This document shows positions 24,600 to 34,136 of a DNA stretch of 64,000 bases, piece after piece. The DNA comes from Bacteroidales bacterium (GTDB lineage Bacteria; Bacteroidota; Bacteroidia; Bacteroidales; M50B96). Location of the stretch: positions 1-64,000 of the forward strand of contig JAIOYV010000005.1 in NCBI GenBank assembly GCA_021740905.1, written 5' to 3'. The position numbers were made by a program, and so were the translations under genes. How positions within the stretch are numbered: position 1 is the stretch's first letter; each line of letters starts with the position of its first letter. Below the pieces are notes generated by a model. The model was not told the DNA's origin. It made no database searches and worked only from the letters and a program-made list of their open reading frames with translations.

Positions 24600-26261
24600 A
24601 TGAAAAGACTTAGCCTGATTTCACTACTTGCCATTTTTGCATTATTTAACTCATGTAGTCCTATTATGAAAAAAGCCGATCTTATCCTGATAAACGCCAA
24701 AGTGTATACTGTCGATAGTGCTTTCACCATGTGTGAAGCACTTGCCGTGAAAGATGGAAAGATAATAAAGACAGGTAGTACTGAAGATATTCAAAAGGAA
24801 TTCACCTCCGAAAAAATTATTGATGCCGGGGGCAAGGTCGTGTATCCTGGGTTCTACGATGCCCATTGTCATTTTTATGGGTATGGCACCAATGTGCAAT
24901 CGAGGGCCGACCTGCGTGGAACAAAATCGTTCGATGAAGTAATTGAGCGTGTAGTAGCACATAATCAGAAATACCTACCCGAATGGCTGCAGGGCCGGGG
25001 CTGGGATCAAAACGACTGGCCCGAAAAAGAGTTTCCTGACAAGGAAAAACTGGACGAATTGTTCCCCAACAAACCTGTATTGCTCTTGCGCATCGATGGC
25101 CATGCAGCTTTGGCCAATTCAAAAGCATTGGAACTAGCGGGATTGGATATTACTTCTCAAATAGAGGGTGGTGAGTATGTCCAGAAAGATGGACAGCTTA
25201 CTGGGTTACTTATCGATAATGGGATTGACATAGTGAGGGAATTGATCCCTGAAGCAAGCAAAGAAGAAATTGCCGAGGCTCTTTTAATTTCGCAGGACTC
25301 ATGTTTGAAACACGGCCTAACTTCGGTTGGCGATGCCGGGATTGATAAGAATGTGGTAGTAACTATTGAAGAGCTGCAAAATCAGGGGAAGTTGAAAATG
25401 CGTGTATATGCAATGCTTAGTCCCAATGAGGAGAATATTGATCACTTTGTGAAAAATGGAGTGTATGTTACAGATAAATTGTCGGTTCGGAGCATTAAGC
25501 TATATGCCGACGGAGCACTTGGCTCGAGAGGTGCTAAAATGATCGAACCATACTCCGATGACCCTGGAAATACAGGATTGCTTCTCCACGAACCGGCGTA
25601 TTACGACAGCCTATGCCAGCTGGCTTACGAGAATGGATACCAGGCTAACATCCATGCCATTGGTGATGCGGGGGTTCGGATGTCGCTTGAATTGTATGGG
25701 AAATTCCTAAAAGGGGAAAACGACCTGCGATGGCGCATTGAACATGCACAGGTAGTGCACCCCGATGATTTTCAGCTATTCAAAAGATATTCGATAGTGC
25801 CCTCCGTGCAAGCTACCCATGCCACTTCCGATATGTATTGGGCAGGCGATAGGCTGGGGGAGGAGCGCGTGAAATTTGCGTATGCCTATAAATTGTTATT
25901 GGATCAAAATGGCTGGCTTCCTAATGGCACCGATTTTCCAATCGAAAAAATTAACCCACTGCTGACCTATTATGCAGCTGTTTTTAGAAAAGATTTGAAC
26001 AACTGGCCAGATGGAGGATTCCAGCCCGAAAATGCTCTTAGTCCCGAAGAAGCCCTGCGCAGCATTACCATCTGGCCCGCCAAAGCCGCTTTTGAAGAAC
26101 AGGTGAAAGGATCCATCGAAACCGGAAAATTTGCTGATTTCGTAATTTTCGAAAAAGACTTTTTGACGACAAACGCTAAAAATATTTCCCTTAAGGCACC
26201 TACATCTGTATATATAGCTGGGGAAAAGGTTTTTGGTAAAGATTCAGTTGTCATTAGGTAG
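24600..26261 (+). CDS. YtcJ-like amidohydrolase, lipoprotein
   Basis: 553 residues. Lipobox FNSC (Cys19) predicts attachment to an envelope membrane. The amidohydrolase_3 core has the metal-binding HxH in DAHCHFYG (His89, His91), IKLYADGALGSRG, HAIGDAG, RIEHAQVV and the late acidic motif GTDFPIE. A beta-sandwich at both ends (about 25-80 and 505-550) is typical. The substrate is unknown; relatives hydrolyse exocyclic amides or cyclic ureides. The last residues, VVIR and the stop, fall in the first unit of the downstream 11-bp repeat array. Confidence 0.9.
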   Translation: MKRLSLISLLAIFALFNSCSPIMKKADLILINAKVYTVDSAFTMCEALAVKDGKIIKTGSTEDIQKEFTSEKIIDAGGKVVYPGFYDAHCHFYGYGTNVQSRADLRGTKSFDEVIERVVAHNQKYLPEWLQGRGWDQNDWPEKEFPDKEKLDELFPNKPVLLLRIDGHAALANSKALELAGLDITSQIEGGEYVQKDGQLTGLLIDNGIDIVRELIPEASKEEIAEALLISQDSCLKHGLTSVGDAGIDKNVVVTIEELQNQGKLKMRVYAMLSPNEENIDHFVKNGVYVTDKLSVRSIKLYADGALGSRGAKMIEPYSDDPGNTGLLLHEPAYYDSLCQLAYENGYQANIHAIGDAGVRMSLELYGKFLKGENDLRWRIEHAQVVHPDDFQLFKRYSIVPSVQATHATSDMYWAGDRLGEERVKFAYAYKLLLDQNGWLPNGTDFPIEKINPLLTYYAAVFRKDLNNWPDGGFQPENALSPEEALRSITIWPAKAAFEEQVKGSIETGKFADFVIFEKDFLTTNAKNISLKAPTSVYIAGEKVFGKDSVVIR

Positions 26262-26455
26262 TCATTCAATTGTTATTCAATTGTCATTCGATTGTCATTC
26301 AGTTGTCATTCGGTAGTCATTCAATTGTCATTCGGTAGTCATTCAATTGTCATTCGATGGTCATTCGATGGTCATTCGATGGTCATTCGGTAGTTATTCA
26401 ATTATAATTGCAAAGCGAATGACGCAAAGCGAATGACAGCAAAGCAAAATGACGC
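26250..26455. repeat. Fourteen exact-period 11-bp units plus inverted GAATGAC arm
   Basis: From 26250 to 26403, 14 contiguous units of 11 bp follow the pattern GTYATTMRRTD, for example GTCATTCAATT, GTCATTCGATG and GTCATTCGGTA. The first unit (26250-26260) includes most of the amidohydrolase stop codon. At 26410-26455 come GCAAAGCGAATGAC, GCAAAGCGAATGAC and a third copy GCAAAGCAAAATGAC, the reverse complement of the words in the 7366-7460 array. No spacers exist between units, so it is not a CRISPR. The rest of the gap to 26748 (about 290 bp) is AT-rich without a gene. Confidence 0.92.
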
Positions 26456-26747
26456 ATGAATTGCAAATAAAAACTTTTTTAAAAAAAAGCACTTTTCTAA
26501 GCAACCCGCTTGAAACGAAAGCTGTCATGGTTGAAAGTTTTATTGTGATTTAGCAAATGTGTATTTTTTTTATATCTTTAAACAATTGATTAAAACAGGG
26601 ATGAACAAATATATTGAAATAATCTTTATAATGTTAAATATTACTCTTATGCTTAACAATTAATGTGTTATTCATAAAATTTTGTTTTTTTTGTATGTTT
26701 TTAGCTCGACAATAAATGAATAAAAATAAGAACCAAAATTGAAAAAT

Positions 26748-29700
26748 ATGAAATCGAAAATTTCTACGCTAATTTTTACTTTCCTCCTTTTTGTATCGAC
26801 TGTTAGTTGGGGCCAGTTCCTTGGCGAAGGTTCAAACTGGTATTTTGGAGGTTATGCAGGATGTACCTGGGTAACGCTTCAGGCCAACGGCGACCCTATG
26901 TACATGATGGATGGCCAGCTCACCACAAACGAAGGTGTGGCTACTATTTCGGATGGAAATGGTGTGCTCCTTTTTTACACCGACGGGATTAAGGTATGGA
27001 ACGCTTTGCATAATGTAATGCCCAATTCGCTACCGACTTCACCGGGTGGATCTTTAACGGGCAACCCTTCCTCTACCCAATCGGGGGTAATTGTACCAAA
27101 ACCATTGGACCCAAATACCTATTATATTTTTTCTGTTGATGCCAATCTTGGATCTGGCGGTTTAGCTTATTCACGTATAGATATGTTGGCCGCCGCAGGT
27201 ATGGGAGATGTTGCCCTTGCCGAGAAAAATGTGACCTTGTTTAATCCGTCCACTGAAAAGATTACTGCGGTGTCCCATTCAAATGCCTTGGATATTTGGG
27301 TAATTACACATCAGTGGCAAAACAACCAATTTAATGTGTATAAGGTCACCAGTATGGGAGTGCAGCTTACCACCCCTGTTATTTCAAATATTGGGGTAGT
27401 CCATACAGGAACCAGTGGAAATTGTCGTGGATATATGAAAGCATCGGCTTCGGGTACCATGGTTTGCCTTGGGATAGAAGGGATGAATATTTGGGAATTA
27501 TTTCAATTCAATAATTCAACCGGACAATTATCGAATGTAGTTACACTTGACTATACCATGAACGACGATTGTTATGGTGTAGAGTTTTCGGCCGACGAAC
27601 ATTTCTTATATGGTAGCGAACGATGGGGCAACGACCTTCACCAGTGGGATGTTTCAAGTTATATCCCCGCTACTATACAGGCTTCGCATCAGATAGTTGC
27701 CACATTAGGTACTTCTGCAGGTGGCTCTTTGCAATTAGCGCCCGATCAGAAGATTTATCTGGCACGTGATGGCACAAAATACCTTGGACGTATAAACGAA
27801 CCTACCTTAGCTGGTAGCCTGTGCGCTTATGTCGACCATGCCGTATTACTAGGGCCCGACCTGTCTACAGCTAAGGATTCGAATGAAGGTTTACCAACCT
27901 TTATCGCTACATTCTTCCAACCTGCGCAGTTTACTTTCACCACCGATTGTGAGAATGATACCGTATTTTTCTTTATCCCAAACCCCGCAGGTTTGGATAA
28001 TGCCTACTGGAATTTCGATTGGCCGACAACGAACCCAGCCTTTCATTATACCTCAAATGCTGATACCATATATTTTATATATCCGGCTGGGGGTGTCTAT
28101 ACAGTTGAGTTGATCACACAGCGCGACAACTTATACGACACGGTATATGCCGATGTGTATTTCTCTCAATTGCCTGAAGTAAATTTAGGTCCAGATGTAA
28201 CCTTGTGCGACAACGAGATCTTAACTTTTGATTTATCGTACAATGATGTTTTTGCGGTAGACGGCGTAGCTGATTATTTTTGGGAAGCTGCACTTGCCAC
28301 CCAAACATTCTACGATTCGACTGCCACCTATCTTATTGACAAACCAGGGACCTATACGGCCACTGTTTATGTCGATTCGATATGCGGTTCTGTTTCTGAT
28401 ATATTGAATGTGGAATACAATAATATGGTTGCCTCGCTTGGGGTCGATATTACAACAGGTTTATGTGCGGGTGGTATGCAGGTACTCGATGCAACCTATT
28501 CCAATACAACGTATGGTCCTTCGCAATATAATTGGAGCACTGGTAGTAACCAACCAAGCATTACCGTATATTCCACAGGAATCTATTCTGTTACCATTGT
28601 AAATGGGTTATGTACCGATACTGACTCTATTTATGTACAATTTGATAGTCCTTTGGTTGTTCCTCTTGGTGCCGACAAAAATATTTGTGACGGAAGTTTG
28701 ATGACCCTTGATGCTCATAACCCTGGAGCAAACTATGCATGGTCGACTGGAATGTTGACCCAAACCATTGAAGTAGATTTACCAGGCACTTATTCGGTTA
28801 CTATTACAAATGATTGTGGTGTTTTGATAGATACTATCATACTTAGCCCATTGGACATTCCGAATGTCGACCTTGGACCCGATATTACAATTTGCGAAGG
28901 GAGCCCCGGAATATTAGATGCTACCGTTCCTAATTGCACCTACGTATGGTCTAGTGGACAGATGTTAAATCAAATTGCGGTCTATGCAGGTGGAAGTTAT
29001 TTTGTTACTGTAACCAACGAATGTGGCGACAATTTCGATGATATTTATGTGTATGCAGATCAGGAGTTGCTCAATCTGAATATTGGAAACGATACCGCGG
29101 TGTGTAGTGGTTTCGTCCTTGATTGTGGATATCCTAATATGGAATATTATTGGTCAAACAACGAGTCGACCCAGCAAATTGTAATTACTCAGTCTGACGA
29201 TTACGGGGTGGATATTACAAATGCTTGTGGCACCTACTCCGACTTTATCCATATCGATGTGATTGAAATGGATGTTGATCTAGGAGGCGATAAGGTTTAC
29301 TGTCCGGGTTCGTCACTTTCGCTTGATGCCTTGAATCCTGGATCGGTATATTTATGGTCGAATGGCGCTTATACACAGACCACCGAAATAAGTGCACCCG
29401 GAGTAGTTTGGGTACAGGTATCAAATATATGCGAAACACAGACCGATTCTATCTATGTCTCGGAGTACGATATGAATCTTGATCTAGGAAACGATACAGC
29501 TTTCTGCGATAACGGTAGTATAATCCTTGATGCAGAACATCCTGGTGCAACCTATAGTTGGTCGACAGGTGCGTCAACCCAGACCATCCAGGCATTACAA
29601 ACAGGTTTATATACACTTACAGTGTATCACTTCTGTGGCGACCTTACCGATGACATCGATATAGTTGTTAATCCCAGTCCTGTCGTTCATTTTAGCGACG

Positions 29701-30149
29701 ATACATTGATTATCCTTGGAGGTGTACCCGTTCTACTTGACCCGAATGCTACAGGTGTTTCTTACGAATGGTCAAACGGAACAACAGACTCAACTTACAC
29801 AGCTTCGGTGCCCGGAACCTATATGGTTACAGTAACCAACGAATTTGGTTGTACAGGAACAGACAAAGTTGTTGTTATATATAGGGTAGGTGTAGATGAA
29901 GTAAGCATTGCTGACCAGGTTTTACTATACCCAAACCCTGTTCAAAACAAGCTTTATATAGCAATGGATAACCTGCGCATTGAGGAGATCAGAATTTACA
30001 GTTCCATTGGTAGCCTCATATCTCAGTTTTCGAATATTGATGGTACTGTTGAGGTTGATACACAACATTTATCCGAAGGCATATATTTTGTGAAAATTCT
30101 TACTATAGATAATGAATTGGTTATTAAATCATTCTCTGTTGTTAGATAA
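26748..30149 (+). CDS. Large T9SS type A secreted protein with N-terminal propeller-like domain and eight Ig-like repeats
   Basis: 1133 residues from ATG 26748 (TTG 26739 is three codons upstream). Signal peptide to WGQF. An N-terminal domain of about 380 residues (EGSNWYFGGYAGCTW, DGQLTTNEGVATISD, QSGVIVPKP, VEFSADEHFLYGSERW) is shared with the next gene. A PKD-like segment follows, then eight repeats of 65-80 residues with LG.D...C......LDA..P...Y.WS.G...Q.I...G.Y.V.VTN.CG (about 480-1040). The C-terminus, LYPNPVQNKLYI to GIYFVKI and SFSVVR, is a T9SS type A sorting domain. It is predicted to be secreted or surface-bound. The two genes form a tandem paralogous pair. Confidence 0.92.
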   Translation: MKSKISTLIFTFLLFVSTVSWGQFLGEGSNWYFGGYAGCTWVTLQANGDPMYMMDGQLTTNEGVATISDGNGVLLFYTDGIKVWNALHNVMPNSLPTSPGGSLTGNPSSTQSGVIVPKPLDPNTYYIFSVDANLGSGGLAYSRIDMLAAAGMGDVALAEKNVTLFNPSTEKITAVSHSNALDIWVITHQWQNNQFNVYKVTSMGVQLTTPVISNIGVVHTGTSGNCRGYMKASASGTMVCLGIEGMNIWELFQFNNSTGQLSNVVTLDYTMNDDCYGVEFSADEHFLYGSERWGNDLHQWDVSSYIPATIQASHQIVATLGTSAGGSLQLAPDQKIYLARDGTKYLGRINEPTLAGSLCAYVDHAVLLGPDLSTAKDSNEGLPTFIATFFQPAQFTFTTDCENDTVFFFIPNPAGLDNAYWNFDWPTTNPAFHYTSNADTIYFIYPAGGVYTVELITQRDNLYDTVYADVYFSQLPEVNLGPDVTLCDNEILTFDLSYNDVFAVDGVADYFWEAALATQTFYDSTATYLIDKPGTYTATVYVDSICGSVSDILNVEYNNMVASLGVDITTGLCAGGMQVLDATYSNTTYGPSQYNWSTGSNQPSITVYSTGIYSVTIVNGLCTDTDSIYVQFDSPLVVPLGADKNICDGSLMTLDAHNPGANYAWSTGMLTQTIEVDLPGTYSVTITNDCGVLIDTIILSPLDIPNVDLGPDITICEGSPGILDATVPNCTYVWSSGQMLNQIAVYAGGSYFVTVTNECGDNFDDIYVYADQELLNLNIGNDTAVCSGFVLDCGYPNMEYYWSNNESTQQIVITQSDDYGVDITNACGTYSDFIHIDVIEMDVDLGGDKVYCPGSSLSLDALNPGSVYLWSNGAYTQTTEISAPGVVWVQVSNICETQTDSIYVSEYDMNLDLGNDTAFCDNGSIILDAEHPGATYSWSTGASTQTIQALQTGLYTLTVYHFCGDLTDDIDIVVNPSPVVHFSDDTLIILGGVPVLLDPNATGVSYEWSNGTTDSTYTASVPGTYMVTVTNEFGCTGTDKVVVIYRVGVDEVSIADQVLLYPNPVQNKLYIAMDNLRIEEIRIYSSIGSLISQFSNIDGTVEVDTQHLSEGIYFVKILTIDNELVIKSFSVVR

Positions 30150-30218
30150 GAAAAAAATGGGCTTTTACGATAGAAGGATTGTTGAAATGGATAATGTTCT
30201 ATAAACTAGAATAGACTT

Positions 30219-30256
30219 AAAAGGGGGAAGCTTAAATGACTTTCCCTTTTTTTTTC
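30219..30256 (+). terminator. Intrinsic terminator between the two tandem secreted-protein genes
   Basis: AAAAGGGGGAAG, loop CTTAAATGA, CTTTCCCTTTT with a following T-run (nine T in total). The stem has one or two mismatches. It ends about 90 bp before the ATG at 30347. Confidence 0.75.
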
Positions 30257-30346
30257 TAGTATCATTATTTTTTTTTAAATTGCACACAACTATTCAAAAT
30301 TAAGTTCGTCTAGCAAAAAAGTTATTGAAAACAAATTTATACATAT

Positions 30347-33300
30347 ATGAAAACCTTTAGAAAATCATCTTTGACCATGATCCTTTCCCTTATCATGTTG
30401 TCAGTATTTGGCCAGGGAGGAGAAGGAAGTAATTGGTATTTTGGTGCTTATGCGGGCCTTACCTTCTGTGGTGGGGCACCTGTTGCTGTCACTAATGGAG
30501 CATTAACAACCAACGAAGGCTGTGCATCTATTAGTGATCCGAATTGCAATATTATGTTTTATACTGACGGGATTTCGGTTTGGAATGCCAACCATTCAGT
30601 AATGTCGAATACATTATCCACATCGCCAGGAGGCGTACTGGGTGGCGACCCCTCAGCAACTCAATCGGGTGTAATCGTACCGATACCGATGAACCCTCAG
30701 TTTTATGTCATTTTTACGGTGGATGCAAACATTGGCTCCAATGGGTGTCGGTATTCTATGGTGAACATGAATGCTGCTGGCGGGCTTGGGAATGTGATTT
30801 TGAGCAATAAAAACACGCTACTGTTTACTCCTTCATCTGAAAAAATTTCGGCGGTCAACCATGCGAATGGTTATTGGATATGGGTCATAACTCATCCGTG
30901 GAATTCCGGGAATTTCAATACCTATCTCGTTACAGGGGCAGGGGTACAAACAGGAGCAGTAATTTCTTCAGTTGGCTCAACCTATTCTGGGGGCAGCGAT
31001 GTAACCCGGGGATATCTTAAGCCATCACCCGAAGGTTTATTTGTTTGTGCTGCTATCGAAGGTCTCGACAAATACGAGATGTTTCATTTTAATAATGCAA
31101 CAGGTCAGTTGACCAGCTATTTTTCGACCCCCGCCAATTATAACTCAGCGTATGGTGTGGAGTTTTCGCCTAATGGCACTATCCTTTATGGAAGCGAACG
31201 TTGGGGAACGCCTGTTTTTCAATGGAACCTTTTAGCAGGAACCCCGGCACAAATCATGGCATCCCAAGTGCAGGTTGGCACACTCAATTCAGCTTATGGT
31301 GGTGCCTGTCAGTTGGCTCCCGATGGAAAAATTTATATTGCCCGTTACACCAAACAATACCTCAGTGTAATCAATAACCCCGATAACCTCGGAGCTGGGG
31401 TGGCTAATAGCTTTTTCCAGGAAAACGGGGTTGGCCTTGCGGGGAAAACCTCTCGCGAAGGCTTGCCTACCTTCATTTCTTCGTTCTTTAATATTGCCGA
31501 TTACGATTATGTATATCAATGTGTAGGCGATACTACCGAGTTCTTTATTACCGATACCCTCAACCTTGATTCGGCTTTTTGGTATTTCGATGATCCTTTA
31601 TCGGGTAATAATATATCCTGGAATTGGTTCCCGAACCATGTATTTAGCGATGTAGGTCTTTACAACGTAATGCTTATTACCTATAGGGGTGGAATTGGGG
31701 ATACAGCCGTTCAGGAGATTGAGATTTTCGGTTATCCCGTAATACCACTGGGCAACGATACTCTTATATGTACAGGATCCACAATCACTTTAAACGCCGG
31801 AAACCCCGGTGGGGAATACTTCTGGTACAATGGTGCTACCACACAAACGGTAAGTGTTACGCCGTACGATACAACTAGCTATTGGGTCGAGGTTATTGCA
31901 AACCAATGCCTTGCTTCCGATTCTATTACTGTTATACCATTCGATATAACATCTCATTTCACGGTTACCGACCTCCATTGTTTCCAAGATGCGGTGACAC
32001 TGACCTATACCGGTAACGCGAGTCAATTCGCTACCTATAATTGGGATTTTAGTGGGGCAAATATTATTAGTGGCTCAGGAAGCGGCCCATACACAATAAA
32101 CTGGACCGATGCAGGTATTTACGATGTAAGCCTTGTAGTTGTGCAGGGATCCTGCACCAGCGATACAACTTCGTTTCAATTTATGAACCCAATTGGATTG
32201 GAATTGTCAATTACCGGCAAGGATGTGGATTGCTATGGTGAAAGTACAGGATTGGTATTTTTAACCGTCAGTGGAGGCACTGGTCTCTACAATTATCTCT
32301 GGAATGCCGGTAACACAACCCAAAACTTGGCGGGTGTGGCTGCTGGCGCTTATTCAGTAACCGTTTCGTATAATACCTATTGCACTGATACCATATCTTA
32401 TACTATTTATCAGCCGGCTGCACCAGTGACTGCAACTATTGGTGGAAACGATATTTTGTGTTATGGGTACAACAATGGTTTTGCCGATTTGAATCCTGTT
32501 GGGGGAACACCACCCTACACATATCTTTGGAGTGCGAACGACGAAACAACCGAAGACCTTGAAAACCTGTATGCAGGCTATTACACGGTGACCCTACACG
32601 ATTCAAAGAGTTGTGAATTTGAGACAGGTGTATTGATTGAGGAGCCCGACTTATTGGAGGTAGAAGCTTCTGTCGATGTAACTATTTGCATTGGAGAGTC
32701 TACTACTTTGTCTGCAACAGCTTTTGGTGGGATATCCCCCTATTCTTACACTTGGACAGGCTTGGGTTCTGCACAAAACGTCACGGTATCACCTATCAAT
32801 GAAACAACCTATTATGTGCAGGCTTCCGACAGCAATAATTGCAAATCGAATTTTGCCCCGGTTACGGTTACCTTATATCCTGCGGTAACTTCTCTAGCTA
32901 CCGTGCTTTCCGATTCGATATGTCTGGGCGATTCCACAGTTATATTTGCCAATTTTGAAGGTGGGAATGGAGGGCCATATACCTGCTTTATCGATGGTGA
33001 CGAAGTTACCACCCCATTCCTGGTTAAACCTGAGGAGACCACTACCTATAGTGTTGTTGGTTATGATGATTGTAACTCTCCGGCGTTTACATCGCTAGTC
33101 ACAATTTATGTGATGAACATTCCCGATAATAGTTTTGCCTCGAATGTAACTGATGGTTGCGCACCTCTCAAGGTGAGTTTCTTCGATGCGAATTCGGAAC
33201 CGGGACAAACTTATACCTGGAATTTTGGCGAGATAGGTGAAAATAATTTTAGTGTTGAGCGGAACCCTACCCATATTTATGAAAAATCGGGTGTGTATGA

Positions 33301-33919
33301 TGTGGCGCTGACTACCACTTCCGCTTTTGGATGTGTTTTCGACTTCCGCTTTAATGGAATGATTACGGTGTATCCGACCCCTAATGCCGATTTTAGGGCC
33401 GACCCTGTATTGGTGAGTATCCTCGAACCAAAAATATTCTTCGAGAATTTGTCGATACCCTACATTAACAGCTACTGGAATTTTGGCGATGGCTACACTT
33501 ACGACGGGCATCTTGAAGGTACAGCCCACACATATTCCGATACGGGACGATTTAATGTTACCCTGGTTGTTGAAACCAGCGAGCTTTGCCGCGATACCAT
33601 TACTTTACCTGTACGTGTTTATAATGAAGGTGGGATTCTTTACACACCTAACGCCTTTAACCCGAACAGTGACGTGGCAGAAAACCGCTTGTTTAAACCT
33701 CAGATTTTCGGCATCGACGAGGATGAATTCCACATGATAATTTATGATCGTTGGGGCGAGAAAATATTTGAAACCTTCGAATACAGGCATGGATGGGATG
33801 GCCGGGTAAAAAATAAGGATATGGCCAGAATTGGTGCTTATCCCTGGATTATCATGTACCGCGACTTGGACGGAAAGCCACAAAAAGCCACAGGTAGTGT
33901 GCTTGTGTTAGATAAATAG
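30347..33919 (+). CDS. Large T9SS type B secreted protein with PKD and SprB repeats
   Basis: 1190 residues. Signal peptide to FGQG. The first ~390 residues (GEGSNWYFGAYAGLTF, NGALTTNEGCASISD, QSGVIVPIP, VEFSPNGTILYGSERW) are paralogous to the previous gene. After them come one Ig-like repeat (IPLGNDTLICTG), two SprB repeats (KDVDCYGESTG... and GNDILCYGYNNG... with SGGT..Y.YLW), an Ig-like domain and two PKD domains (TWNFGEIGE, YWNFGDGYTY). The C-terminus GGILYTPNAFNPNSD ... FHMIIYDRWGEKIFET ... GAYPWIIMYRD is a CHU_C/T9SS type B sorting domain. Probably a surface adhesin or gliding-related protein. Confidence 0.93.
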   Translation: MKTFRKSSLTMILSLIMLSVFGQGGEGSNWYFGAYAGLTFCGGAPVAVTNGALTTNEGCASISDPNCNIMFYTDGISVWNANHSVMSNTLSTSPGGVLGGDPSATQSGVIVPIPMNPQFYVIFTVDANIGSNGCRYSMVNMNAAGGLGNVILSNKNTLLFTPSSEKISAVNHANGYWIWVITHPWNSGNFNTYLVTGAGVQTGAVISSVGSTYSGGSDVTRGYLKPSPEGLFVCAAIEGLDKYEMFHFNNATGQLTSYFSTPANYNSAYGVEFSPNGTILYGSERWGTPVFQWNLLAGTPAQIMASQVQVGTLNSAYGGACQLAPDGKIYIARYTKQYLSVINNPDNLGAGVANSFFQENGVGLAGKTSREGLPTFISSFFNIADYDYVYQCVGDTTEFFITDTLNLDSAFWYFDDPLSGNNISWNWFPNHVFSDVGLYNVMLITYRGGIGDTAVQEIEIFGYPVIPLGNDTLICTGSTITLNAGNPGGEYFWYNGATTQTVSVTPYDTTSYWVEVIANQCLASDSITVIPFDITSHFTVTDLHCFQDAVTLTYTGNASQFATYNWDFSGANIISGSGSGPYTINWTDAGIYDVSLVVVQGSCTSDTTSFQFMNPIGLELSITGKDVDCYGESTGLVFLTVSGGTGLYNYLWNAGNTTQNLAGVAAGAYSVTVSYNTYCTDTISYTIYQPAAPVTATIGGNDILCYGYNNGFADLNPVGGTPPYTYLWSANDETTEDLENLYAGYYTVTLHDSKSCEFETGVLIEEPDLLEVEASVDVTICIGESTTLSATAFGGISPYSYTWTGLGSAQNVTVSPINETTYYVQASDSNNCKSNFAPVTVTLYPAVTSLATVLSDSICLGDSTVIFANFEGGNGGPYTCFIDGDEVTTPFLVKPEETTTYSVVGYDDCNSPAFTSLVTIYVMNIPDNSFASNVTDGCAPLKVSFFDANSEPGQTYTWNFGEIGENNFSVERNPTHIYEKSGVYDVALTTTSAFGCVFDFRFNGMITVYPTPNADFRADPVLVSILEPKIFFENLSIPYINSYWNFGDGYTYDGHLEGTAHTYSDTGRFNVTLVVETSELCRDTITLPVRVYNEGGILYTPNAFNPNSDVAENRLFKPQIFGIDEDEFHMIIYDRWGEKIFETFEYRHGWDGRVKNKDMARIGAYPWIIMYRDLDGKPQKATGSVLVLDK

Positions 33920-33941
33920 TTATACATAGAAATATAGTTGA

Positions 33942-33976
33942 AAAATCCGGGTGGTTGCTTCCCGGATTTTTTTTTG
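33942..33976 (+). terminator. Intrinsic terminator
   Basis: AAATCCGGG and CCCGGATTT form a 9-bp stem with a 9-nt loop, followed by a run of nine T; 22 bp after the stop of the type B protein gene. Confidence 0.92.
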
Positions 33977-34061
33977 GATGCAATTTCGAATTTCAATAAA
34001 ATTCAATTTCCACAGATTTTTAAATTAATCACTTATGCTTCAAGGGGAGACCGAGTGCGAA

Positions 34062-34136
34062 CCATCCTACAGTAGTCAGAGGAATTCCTGCTTCATACTG
34101 GGAATTGCCTACTGAAGACTGCCCTCTGAGGACTTC
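34062..34136. repeat. Inverted word repeat (CAGTAG/CTACTG) between convergent genes
   Basis: Words CAGTAGTCAGAGGAATTCC and later GGAATTGCCTACTG, CTGAGGACTTCCTACTG are imperfect reverse complements. It runs up to the TAG stop of the minus-strand TPR gene (34137-34139), the last word overlapping it by a few bases. The word type is close to that at 1927-2002. Confidence 0.5.

Noticed and set aside
26250-26403. CRISPR array
   Set aside because: Units are 11 bp and contiguous without spacers, no cas genes are present.
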